From Apostichopus leukothele (taxonomy: Eukaryota; Echinodermata; Holothuroidea; Aspidochirotida; Stichopodidae): a stretch of 20,692 nt of DNA. The stretch covers positions 1 to 20,692 of the forward strand of contig JAAAKB020170504.1 in the NCBI GenBank assembly GCA_010014835.2. The letters run 5' to 3'. The notes under the pieces were generated by a model. That model saw nothing but the letters and a program-made list of their open reading frames with translations, was not told the origin of the DNA and made no database searches. Shown in pieces: positions 13,201 through 18,462 of the stretch. The stretch's first letter is position 1, and each line of letters starts with the position of its first letter. Made by a program: the position numbers and the translations under genes.

Positions 13201-15187
13201 ATGTTGTTCATCTGATGTGTCATTCTCATCCACACGTAAATCTAACAAATAAAAATGTCCTTTCTCTGTCCCCACAGCAGCAATTCCAAAAAACTTTTGC
13301 ATTTGTTGACTCAGACAGAAGTTTGGTGCATTGGTCCCTCCGTCTTCTGTTATTATTTCTACACACATGACCTACAAAATCAATATGAAAGGACAGTAAA
13401 ATGTAGCATCTAGGTTAAGCTGCTAGTGCAATAATCCAAAGGGTACTTTAGGTTAGCTTGAATACTTTATAAACATACTAGCTAAAGAATTAACTACCAG
13501 ATAGGATCTAAATTATGCATATATAATTTGATGAGTAACAAACCAAAGCCAGCAAGCTAATATGGAAACAAATTAATGTAACATTGTACACAAGTTGTGA
13601 CCTGAAGTAAACACAATTTTCACAGACAACAATGTAGTGCTGGTACTCAATAAGGTACATATGTACAAACACTAAGCATGAATTTCAGTTTAGCTTTACT
13701 ATTGGAGTTATCATATTTACAAGCTTCCATATTTCAGACTTTGATCTCTTGTGATCACAAATGAACTTTGACCTCTACTAACCAGTGTGACAACACTCCC
13801 AGTGGTTACTTGCCATACACTATCCAGCTCAACAGTTTGTCCCTATGCTGAATGTGGTTGATTGGTTGTCACTTATTTTGACTGAATAAATTCTTCCTTA
13901 CTCCAGGAAAGGATCACAGCAATTATGTGTGATGTCATCAAATGTTGCAGATGTTCTTAACAAGTGTTACTTTCATTAGTTTCATATTAAAATTTCTATT
14001 GATTTATACTTGACATTTGATGCATTTGAAATGTTTGACAACTTTGCTTAGCTGTAGATTCTCTATGTATTGAGAATTTTTCATCAAAATGCAACATTTT
14101 GTAGAAATATTGTTTTCCTCTGTGTATACAACAAAACTTACATGATCTTGGGCATTGTTGTGCTAACTAAATTGGTTCCAAAAGCTACGTATAAAGTTAA
14201 ACCAAGCTATGTTTTGAAGTTATCAAGTTTACAATGTTTTAAGACTTTGACAGCCATTGACCTAAAGTGACCTTTGACCACTGCAGAAAACAAAATGGTC
14301 TTTCACTCACTAAGATGGTCCATATACCAAGTATCAAGTTAAAATACATCCTTTGAAGTTACAGAGTTTATGAAGGATTCAATAATGACACAAACACCAT
14401 CCCAGAAGCTAAGTACTCACCCCAAAGGGAATTTTAACAGCCAGTTTAACCTTTCCTGTGGTCATGTCATAGACGCATACTAGACCTTTTCCTGCTGCTG
14501 ATGATTTCAGTCCTAAGAGTAATGCATTTCCTCCACCGTAGACAATTTCCTTCACACTGGTAATATGTATGGATGGATCATCAGTACTTATATCAAATTG
14601 GTGAGAAGAAATTTGTTCACCATTTGAAGCATTCACAATCTCCAATATCGGTCCCCGTACCATCCATGCTTTGGATCCATCTGTAAAAACCAGTGGCAAA
14701 CTTGAAAACTTTAAGATCAAAATTATAGGGCAAACAGGGTAATAAGACTGGCAAATTAGTAATGCTACAGTTCATACCACTTGTAATGGCAGCTGCAATA
14801 TAAAGTAAGTAATAAGAAATCAAGTTTTCAAAACTTCTTTCAAAAATTTGCAGGGGAGTAGCAATCTGCAAAGCAGATGCAACTGCTTCTGTTAGTTTTT
14901 GTCTTATAAGTCAGCATGTTTGATTGAACATTGATTATAGCTGCATGATTATGCAAGCTAGGTAATCTATGTGTATGAAACATGGAACTAAGAGCAAGGT
15001 TTAGTTGTTAGGGTTAAATGGATAGCCACTCTCTACATGAAAATATTTAAATTGATTGCTTCAACAAACCTCTTGTGAACCCTCCAAACAGGTTGGTCTG
15101 AACTACCTTCTTCTCCAGACTGGAAATGGATGCCTGGTCTATAGTGATTGGAGGCTCTGAAGAGTATGGACTTTGAATTCTGTCCAT
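1139..15187 (-). CDS. AHCTF1: ELYS/AHCTF1 (MEL-28) nucleoporin, 5' part, 17 exons, open at the 3' end
   Basis: ELYS binds nucleosomes and recruits the Nup107-160 complex to start nuclear pore assembly at the end of mitosis. Seventeen exons on the minus strand, all with GT-AG borders and matching phases, sum to 2331 nt (777 codons). The translation follows vertebrate ELYS, as I recall it, in order: VRGPILEIVNASNGEQ, FGIAAVGTEKGHFYLLDL, TLAVGFNFGCFQLWQL, NYFLAVFDLNQWYFAQMP, LMEWAWKEVIKRKQM, EPLFDGGGTYMD, HDLSTKLVV, LLIDGIVEEAG and YPPPSLH. Exons 1-10 (residues 1 to about 519) match the beta-propeller and the join to the helical part. Exons 11-17 begin the alpha-helical domain. Human ELYS is about 2,270 residues, so roughly a third is here. 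Introns run from 319 to 1,396 bp. No alignment was run. Family assignment is very secure; single borders are predictions. Confidence 0.95.
1403..1975. repeat. Minisatellite, about 12 copies of a 47-51 bp unit, ELYS intron 16
   Basis: Unit anchors (the TGTGCA core) fall near 1414, 1464, 1514, 1565, 1614, 1663, 1712, 1759, 1806, 1855, 1904 and 1953, so spacing is 47-51 bp and mostly 49. Most units contain the palindrome TGTGCACA followed by ATTCTTCACAACTCATGGGG. The first three copies form a diverged subgroup (CATTCCTGAAAATCATGGG). The array makes plus-strand open frames that are not genes. Confidence 0.95.
2062..2161 (-). CDS. AHCTF1: ELYS exon 16, helical domain
   Basis: It encodes residues 704-736 plus two bases. 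QFNYPASLLRVAYFQRRAQ then MKKLSG match vertebrate CYNYPVIQNYYTSRRQKFERL (from memory). The acceptor is GATCTCCTAG|ACAAAG; the donor is CAGTGG|GTAAGT, phase 2. Confidence 0.88.
2697..2801 (-). CDS. AHCTF1: ELYS exon 15, helical domain
   Basis: It encodes residues 669-703 plus one base. AHDLSTKLVVLSLLAEHVKA then LLWFVRCGLLPE match vertebrate LIDLSNKFVVSHLICQYAQV then VLWFSHSGLLPEG (from memory). The acceptor is TTCTCTACAG|GAG. The donor CCAG|GTAACC is weaker than its neighbours but is needed for the phase into exon 16. Confidence 0.92.
3652..3792 (-). CDS. AHCTF1: ELYS exon 14, helical domain
   Basis: It encodes residues 622-668 plus one base. EPLFDGGGTYMDDKTVRKL matches vertebrate VPLFDGSCHFMDPQTIQSI (from memory), one of the clearest ELYS signatures in the window. 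The acceptor is GGATTTACCACAG|GTGAG; the donor is GAGCAAG|GTTAGT, phase 1. Confidence 0.93.
4845..4931 (-). CDS. AHCTF1: ELYS exon 13, helical domain
   Basis: It encodes residues 593-621 plus one base. GIGLRPLMEWAWKEVIKRKQ matches vertebrate [20 protein letters not shown] (from memory). The acceptor is TTTGATTAG|ATTTTTC; the donor is ACATGT|GTAAGT, phase 1. The junction codon with exon 14 gives Cys, as in the conserved C-x-PLFDG motif. Confidence 0.88.
5112..5235 (-). other. Candidate cryptic or poison exon in ELYS intron 12
   Basis: A strong acceptor (TTTGTTTTACAG|GTTAATGG) opens a 124-nt segment with a possible donor ACATGTG|GTAGGA. The segment is open in one frame (NGRIELPAPVRGNALCLSVF) but not the frame set by exon 12. 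Spliced after exon 12, it would read GGT TAA and stop at once. Exon 12 joins exon 13 perfectly without it, so normal inclusion is unlikely. Confidence 0.25.
5290..5520. repeat. Two diverged copies of a dispersed repeat with TGACCTTTGACCT-like core, intron 12
   Basis: Segments at about 5290-5330 (TTTTGACCACTGATGACCTC, then GGCTTTTGGCCTCC) and 5481-5520 (GATCTCAAAGACCTTTGACC) share the same layout with copies in intron 2. The family resembles 'TGACCTTTGACC' dispersed repeats that I recall from several marine invertebrate genomes. Class and ends are unknown. Confidence 0.45.
5634..5676. repeat. TACA/CA microsatellite, ELYS intron 12
   Basis: A mixed run of ATAC, ACAC and ATGTAT units. Confidence 0.85.
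5836..5926 (-). CDS. AHCTF1: ELYS exon 12, helical domain
   Basis: It encodes residues 563-592 plus one base: DQQREAVLTVALENDQLGFI then IQCIYNWRKG. Vertebrate ELYS reads QEEQLEAILSAAIQTSSLG then TGYIRRWITEE (from memory). The acceptor TTGCATTCTTTCAG|GAT is strong; the donor GGGAG|GTATGT leaves phase 1. Confidence 0.88.
6376..6504 (-). CDS. AHCTF1: ELYS exon 11, start of helical domain
   Basis: It encodes residues 520-562, phase 0 at both ends: VLADMSSQGPTILRDPG then SHCCDSQLAVRSTLVPGADR. Vertebrate ELYS has [20 protein letters not shown] at this place (from memory), so identity is modest. Position, phase and the GP and DPG/PDG landmarks support it. The acceptor is TTTTGAAG|GTT; the donor is CCCAG|GTGAGA. 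Confidence 0.82.
6870..7025 (-). CDS. AHCTF1: ELYS exon 10, end of propeller region
   Basis: It encodes residues 468-519, phase 0 at both ends. HQQPSALNFKASCLMETA matches vertebrate [20 protein letters not shown] (from memory); the exon ends TTILGLQRK. The acceptor is TGATCTCCTCAG|AAT; the donor is CGGAAG|GTATGC. Confidence 0.88.
7605..7659 (-). CDS. AHCTF1: ELYS exon 9, 55-bp small exon
   Basis: It encodes residues 449-467: SKYFAFYSIQDVCGTDFLL, matching vertebrate CSYFALWSLES (from memory). The acceptor AAGACAG|CAAG has a weak pyrimidine tract. It was chosen because it alone keeps phase from exon 8 (AG|C) to exon 10 and restores the conserved YFA motif. A better-looking acceptor at 7631 would give a 27-nt exon out of phase. 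The donor is CTTTTG|GTAAGT. Confidence 0.82.
8021..8215. other. GC-richer block of unknown origin in ELYS intron 8
   Basis: The stretch is clearly richer in G+C than the AT-rich intron around it, with C-runs such as GGCCCCACCCTCCC. It directly follows, in minus-strand order, the recognisable LINE reverse transcriptase. It could be the rest of the element, a second insertion, or simply divergent sequence. No coding similarity was recognised. Confidence 0.35.
8216..8807 (-). mobile_element. Decayed non-LTR retrotransposon (LINE) reverse transcriptase fragment
   Basis: Read on the minus strand, it shows pieces of a LINE reverse transcriptase in order: KDGKMKISFNGKMSDQ (about 8725-8785); LLYSLYVNDIP (about 8660-8695); THLRQFTDNLAVLAS (about 8595-8636), where the catalytic YADD-like box has become FTDN; EEWCAKCRIKITTLKSK (about 8480-8535); and GITIDSKHNFNNHTDQTIDK (about 8320-8380), then SSTELINIYNVMIKPIM from the thumb. 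The frame shifts between these blocks and stops are present, so it is dead. It is 5'-truncated and lies in the same orientation as ELYS. The clade is not certain; a Jockey/CR1-like group is my guess. The open frame at 8700-9050 mixes this element with the neighbouring tandem repeat. Confidence 0.85.
8808..9069. repeat. Three tandem copies of an 86-89 bp unit spanning the exon 8 splice donor
   Basis: The units are 8808-8896 (89 bp), 8897-8983 (87 bp) and 8984-9069 (86 bp), nearly identical. On the minus strand each starts CCTGCAAGA(C/G)TAA and then GTAAGTTGCATAAAACC. The unit at 8984-9069 holds the true last 14 bases of exon 8 and its donor. The other two are intronic copies of that exon-donor edge: AGTAAG|GTAAGT in the middle copy and AGTAAT|GTAAGT in the far one. 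The far copy abuts the LINE fragment. Confidence 0.95.
9056..9197 (-). CDS. AHCTF1: ELYS exon 8, beta-propeller
   Basis: It encodes residues 402-448 plus two bases. LTAIVWEGR and NYFLAVFDLNQWYFAQMPAR match the vertebrate SVFTWQV and [20 protein letters not shown] (from memory). The acceptor is TTTGTTGTTAG|AT. The donor CTAAG|GTAAGT leaves phase 2. The last 14 exon bases and this donor lie inside an 86-89 bp tandem repeat, so two further donor copies follow in intron 8. Confidence 0.92.
9899..10067 (-). CDS. AHCTF1: ELYS exon 7, propeller with acidic loop
   Basis: It encodes residues 346-401 plus one base. The segment LGSRLIGCCTLEKI matches vertebrate TKLLGCQSIEKF (from memory). It then runs into a strongly acidic loop, SQEEERDQMDDSDDEE, longer and more acidic than the vertebrate one as I recall it. 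The acceptor has a long pyrimidine tract ending TTTCTATAG|GAA; the donor GAAT|GTAAGA leaves phase 1. Confidence 0.88.
10753..10837 (-). CDS. AHCTF1: ELYS exon 6, beta-propeller
   Basis: It encodes residues 317-345, containing QDVPTDVHLFQLSYEEKTC, which matches the vertebrate segment GDVLSLHLLQLAFGNRKC (from memory). The acceptor TTTGTCTGTTGCAG|T is strong; the donor TTTAAG|GTAAAA leaves phase 0. At 85 bp it is easily missed by ORF scanning. Confidence 0.88.
11506..11529 (+). repeat. G-rich low-complexity tract, ELYS intron 5
   Basis: Runs of 4, 5 and 7 G's lie close together. It is a possible G-quadruplex-forming stretch. The rest of intron 5 (10838-11851) shows nothing recognisable. Confidence 0.6.
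11852..11971 (-). CDS. AHCTF1: ELYS exon 5, beta-propeller
   Basis: It encodes residues 277-317: SPVCPQMTPVSFFASQEPTD, then PQYFCYLWVGRGPLPWDS. Vertebrate ELYS has [20 protein letters not shown] at this place (from memory). The acceptor is TAGATACAG|C and the donor is TCAAA|GTATGT, with phases 2 in and 2 out. The open reading frame on the other strand here is a shadow. Confidence 0.88.
12266..12516. repeat. G-rich minisatellite with ~132-bp higher-order unit, ELYS intron 4
   Basis: The array is built from GGGAATTGTAGGG, AAGGGGTAGGG and GAATTATAGGG blocks. The long pattern starting at 12271 recurs from 12403, giving a higher-order period of about 132 bp and nearly two units. Dense GGG runs a few bases apart make quadruplex formation on the plus strand plausible. 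The minus-strand proline/phenylalanine-rich open frame across it is only a repeat translation. Exon 4's donor is about 85 bp away. Confidence 0.93.
12601..12781 (-). CDS. AHCTF1: ELYS exon 4, beta-propeller
   Basis: It encodes residues 217-276 and part of 277. The segment LTYFRHSGTLAVGFNFGCF matches vertebrate LSYISRTNQLAVGFSDGYL (from memory), followed by QLWQLAGPTL. The acceptor is TTCATTTGCAG|CTAG; the donor is CTTGA|GTAAGT, phase 2. A charged insert, YLRADEEVDRDYNPDD, lies between blades and has no counterpart that I recall. Confidence 0.92.
13101..13371 (-). CDS. AHCTF1: ELYS exon 3, beta-propeller
   Basis: It encodes residues 127-216 plus one base of 217. Key segments are VMCVEIITEDGG, FFGIAAVGTEKGHFYLLDL and RGEHLCLEIN; vertebrate counterparts are LFGVAAVVTDVGQILLVDL and GRHLCFQL (from memory). 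The acceptor is TTTTGTAG|GTC in phase 0. The donor AAACT|GTAAGC leaves phase 1, so the open frame past it is intron. Confidence 0.93.
13731..13785. repeat. Dispersed repeat copy with TGAACTTTGACCT core, intron 2
   Basis: It shares the CAGACTTTGA...TGA.C..AAATGA.CTTTGACC.CT layout with the copy near 14241-14285. It contains the perfect palindrome TTGTGATCACAA at 13749-13760. Confidence 0.45.
14160..14385. repeat. Dispersed repeat copy with TGACCTTTGACCA core, intron 2
   Basis: It includes ACCAAGCTATGTTTTGAAGT, AAGACTTTGACAGCCATTGA and the core at 14268-14280, then ATACCAAGTATCAAGTTAAA and TTTGAAGTTACAGAGTTTA. The second half re-uses the 'accaag...gaagtta...gttta' pattern of the first, suggesting two decayed units of a longer element. 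The class is unknown. Confidence 0.45.
14421..14680 (-). CDS. AHCTF1: ELYS exon 2, beta-propeller
   Basis: It encodes residues 40-126. It matches the first conserved ELYS block: WMVRGPILEIVNASNGEQ, then LLLGLKSS, LVCVYDMTTGKVKLAVKIP. The acceptor is TTTTTACAG|ATGGATCC and the donor is GGG|GTGAGT, leaving phase 0. In vertebrates the same block reads ACGPQLEVVNSITGERL and LCLYDLGISKVVKAVVLPG (recalled from memory). Confidence 0.93.
15070..15187 (-). CDS. AHCTF1: ELYS exon 1 with start codon
   Basis: The exon encodes residues 1-39, beginning MDRIQSPYSSEPPITIDQ and ending LFGGFTR. The ATG (reverse complement of 15185-15187) is the first after an in-frame TAA four codons upstream. The distance from this Met to the VRGPILEIVN motif is close to that in vertebrate ELYS. 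The donor reads AAGAG|GTTTGT and leaves phase 1; the single G joins AT of exon 2 to make Asp. The frame differs from the longer open frame covering the same bases. Confidence 0.85.
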
Positions 15188-15204
15188 TATTAGGGCTTAG
15201 ATAA
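15188..15204 (-). other. Likely end of ELYS 5' UTR, with a candidate UTR intron acceptor
   Basis: Just upstream of the start codon, the minus strand reads TTTTTCTTACCTAG, a good acceptor at 15205-15206. This suggests a 17-nt UTR piece in exon 1 and a 5' UTR intron whose first exon lies further right, possibly near 15.4-15.8 kb. Transcription may instead start closer to the ATG. Confidence 0.4.
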
Positions 15205-15540
15205 CTAGGTAAGAAAAAGTATAAACTCAAATTTAAACATATGTTTGAGATTGTATCATTGGGAACAATAGTAAGGATTGTATATGGGTTTATATTGATT
15301 GCATAACAAATGGGTACCCTGACAAAAGTAAGCAAACGGCTATCCAGGAGCAAATTTCTGGGCCAATTCCATCACTTTTATAGTTGAGACAAAACCCAAT
15401 GCAAACTGCTATAATAATTTACCATTGATCAGTAAGAAGTAAGCTTGCACGTTTCATGAAAACTAAACAGTTTTTTTTCTAGCCAAAACAACCAAATCTG
15501 GCTCAAACACCGTTTTTTCCCCTCCCGAATTGCAAATCTC
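15205..15540. other. Upstream flank of ELYS, or 5' UTR intron
   Basis: No coding similarity was seen; the open frame at 15033-15353 overlaps exon 1 in the wrong frame. CpG begins to appear from about 15480. Confidence 0.4.
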
Positions 15541-15830
15541 AGCGGTGTCGCAATCGCTAATAGATCGCTATTTTTTATGCTTTACCAAGAGTGGTCCAAG
15601 TCTATTTCAATCGTAGTAAAGGGTAAAACTAAATTCAAGAAATGTTACAGTCTTTAAGACTCTCTATTTTATTAGGATTTTCGGAGACATGGGCAGAGTG
15701 TAAAACCGATTATGACCAATTGGAGGTTGTTAAAAAAAATTGCTTTACAATATGATTGGTCCATTAAATGTAATAGTGGCTGACAAGGTGTTCGAATGTA
15801 CCAATTGTACGAGACTCTAGCCATGTTCGC
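15541..15830 (-). promoter_or_regulatory. Candidate ELYS promoter region with CCAAT-box cluster
   Basis: CpG is frequent here (about 11 in 300 bp) after near absence in the introns. CCAAT boxes occur at 15716-15720 (within palindromic CCAATTGG), at 15755-15759 on the minus strand, and at 15801-15805, spaced about 40-46 bp. TTCGAA at 15791-15796 resembles a CHR-type element. CCAAT arrays with a CHR are known in promoters of G2/M genes; linking that to ELYS here is inference. No clear TATA box was chosen. Confidence 0.35.
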
Positions 15831-16860
15831 CGGTGTCTCAGCAGTAAAATGATTTCTCTTAAAGGAGTGAAGAGAAACTTCTGTCTACACTTTCAAGTAC
15901 AAGTTGAAAATATCCCTAGCAAAAGTGGGGATTAGGTCAGCAAAGATGATAAGTTGTTTAAGTTAAAGTTGGAAAGATGTTTTCATCAACGTAAACGAAC
16001 AACCAACTGAAAGTTGCCTAATCTGATAACTTGGTAAGAAGAAAAAGTGAAAGGAAACTTCCAAAGAAAAGAAAATTTGTTAGCATACAAAGAATAATAG
16101 TTCAACAGCAACATCTGTACTTTCCAGCCATATATGCAACCCTTTTACTCCTTTAGTATTCCTTGGCTCAAGCCTGATGCCAGGCATATCTTGTGAATAA
16201 TGGACTAAGATTAATCTAATATTACTTTTTGCATCTTTGTTTTTCAGCTCGTGAACAGGGCCCTGCTCAAATGTTCTTTCACTGCTAGCTTGTCTTGGCC
16301 AGCTTCGTGCGCAGCTGTTCATGTAGTATGGTATTGTGGATTGCACAATGTACCTTTCAAGATTTAACATTCATTCTTTGAACACGAACTGTGCCCAATA
16401 TATTTGAAAAGATTTTCTCTGTATCCTCTGCTGTTAAATTGAAGTAAAATAATGAGAACAACACAAAGAAGACAAACATGGAGGATATAACAATTTATTT
16501 TGAATTACATCTTGTCAATTGAATGTGTACTTCTCACAACAACTGACCTTGGCCACAATGGTCAGTTCAATACTACAAGGTCACCTCACTGATGCATACA
16601 TATAAGGGCTGCATAACCTAATGATAGGCCTAGCTATCCAGACACAAGCACCGGTGTATGACGTGTGCTGATCGTAGCTGACAATGTCTCTAGCAGTAAA
16701 CCTTTCTCTTGTTGCAATTTAATTTCAAATTACAAAAAGAACAGTTAATAGGAGAAACCAAAGTGAACACATGATGTCTGAAAGCTTTATCTTGTTTTTT
16801 TCCAGTATTGCAATTCAATTTTTTCCCTTCAGTTTTCTTAAAATCAAATAGAGTGCTCAA
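15831..16860. other. Intergenic stretch without recognised genes
   Basis: The minus-strand open frame at 16080-16370 has no recognised motif. On the plus strand, TTTGTTTTTCAG at about 16236-16247 is a good acceptor-like site followed by about 45 open codons, which could be a non-coding transcript or chance. A hairpin (AACTGACC/GGTCAGTT, 8-bp arms, 11-base loop) lies at 16541-16567. Confidence 0.4.
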
Positions 16861-16872
16861 ATTCGGTAGGCA

Positions 16873-16902
16873 AAAACCGGTTTTGGTATTAAAACCGGTT
16901 TT
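16873..16902. promoter_or_regulatory. Paired AAAACCGGTTTT palindromes
   Basis: Two perfect copies of the 12-bp palindrome lie at 16873-16884 and 16891-16902, centres 18 bp apart. The AACCGGTT core is the known target of Grainyhead-like (GRHL/CP2) factors. Use as an enhancer is inference; they could serve ELYS or an unseen gene on the right. Confidence 0.4.
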
Positions 16903-18044
16903 CCGTGCAAGCTTAGTATTAGTAAGCTCTTAAAAGTTACTGTTTGCATCATCAAACAAATAAGCTTGGCTATGAAGTCCTATGAGAGGCCGAATAAGAC
17001 CAAAGGCTGAGTACTTAACTAGACTAACATTAGTTATGGCCTAGGCTAGAATGGTCATTCTACTTAGTTTGTATTTTTCTTTTCCAATTGCTAGATTTCT
17101 ATATAAACTGCAGGAAATGATAATTGTTTTATTGTAGCAAGCCTAAGCTTTAAAGGGGGTGGAGACTCGCGCACAAAGAAACGTCTGATGCCGGTAATCT
17201 GACCTAGTTTCGAATGCTGGGTGTAACAGAAGTGTTAGACACCAGCATGGATCCTAGAAAATACACACAAAGCTTGCTACCATCGGTAATTAGACACCAG
17301 TGTACAGTCAATACATGTATGCAGCAACGGTCAATACCCAAAACACAGTGTACATAGCAGCGATGGACATCTCAGCAGGTCCAGATAAAAGATAACAAGG
17401 TATCACGTTTCATTACTGTCTGCATTTTGTAGCGACAACGACAAGCAACGGAAAGTTAACTTTCTTCAAAGGGCGGCATGTGGTGTTGGCTTTAGTTTAC
17501 TTAACCAGCTTTACTGCTTATTGCCATAGCATGAGCAAGTATCACTATTTGTACCTTAGTTTGACATGGTTCAGAGGAATTTTGAAGGAATAGTCATTAT
17601 CAATATTTCGTTCAACTAAGCTAGCCTATTGTTTCTCCCATCCAACTCATGTAGCCTGCTACTTGCTATCCACTAAGCCTAAGTTACGACTAGCCTACTG
17701 ACACTGTAGCGTATGTGTACTACAAAGTACAAGCCTTGGCCTGGGATTACTGTAGGTTTGGCCTAGCCTAACGTTAGGCCTACGTTCGGTTAACATTTAA
17801 GATAGCTTGTTCGCCGCCTCTGTACTATAACTCACAGCTGAAAGAGGAGGTAGATTTATAACAGGTCTGCAGTCATTCCAAAGGCATGGAGGTTATTTGT
17901 TCTAGGTATCTGCAGTGTGGTTGGGGCTTTCAATCCAGTCGTAGAGTATTGTGTTAGTGTTACTGTTAGTGTTAGGCATACAAGTCACAATTCGCGCGTA
18001 CAACTGATATTCCATAGTTCTGTACAGCATGTGTGGAATTGTAC
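16903..18044. other. Intergenic stretch, no gene recognised
   Basis: CpG is at ordinary frequency. It contains the 14-bp palindrome GCCTAACGTTAGGC at 17766-17779 within a GGCCTAGCC-rich patch, and a GTTAGTGTTA-type short repeat near 17950-17977. No coding similarity was seen. Confidence 0.4.
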
Positions 18045-18422
18045 ATGATGTTATGGAACGCGAACCCGACAAAACGTCTTTCCAACACTTGCCATAGAAG
18101 TACTTATTTGACGCCGCTTCCGTATCATAATCATGAATTGAACGCTTGGTGCACTAGTAATGAACACAGGGTTTGGCACAGGGCTTCTGTTTTCAAATAT
18201 TTCTTGTGTGTGTATGCTAATTCAAGGATTCAGCTGAATTGTCCACCAACTACATGGGATGCATCTCTACTTAGAAACGCGGTTACGCAGGGCAGAAACA
18301 AAATCGTGCCAATCCCAACTTTCAAAGGCTGGAATTTTCACAGATCCTTGGAACCCTTCCCTTTTCCTTCACCTGGTAGGAGCCTTGGTTATTTTTGCAG
18401 GACAAATAAGATACTTGTGTAG
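18045..18422 (+). CDS. Weak hypothetical ORF, 125 codons, followed by AATAAA
   Basis: From the first ATG, the frame encodes MMLWNANPTKRLSNTCHRST and ends FCRTNKILV. No domain, signal peptide or membrane segment is evident and I recognise no family. The only supporting context is an AATAAA signal at 18457-18462, 35 bp after the stop. Frames of this length occur by chance in random sequence, so a real gene is unlikely; a last exon of a plus-strand transcript is the alternative. Confidence 0.15.
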   Translation: MMLWNANPTKRLSNTCHRSTYLTPLPYHNHELNAWCTSNEHRVWHRASVFKYFLCVYANSRIQLNCPPTTWDASLLRNAVTQGRNKIVPIPTFKGWNFHRSLEPFPFPSPGRSLGYFCRTNKILV

Positions 18423-18462
18423 AAACGAGGAATTGCTCTAGAAAAAAATTATGGTCAATAAA

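Noticed and set aside
16080-16370. 96-residue minus-strand ORF
   Set aside because: No recognised motif, no splice partners, and a length compatible with chance.
15440-16916. DNA transposon suggested by TAAGCTTGCACG and its inverted copy
   Set aside because: The match is only 12 bp, there is no convincing target-site duplication and no transposase. One such pair is expected by chance in several kb.
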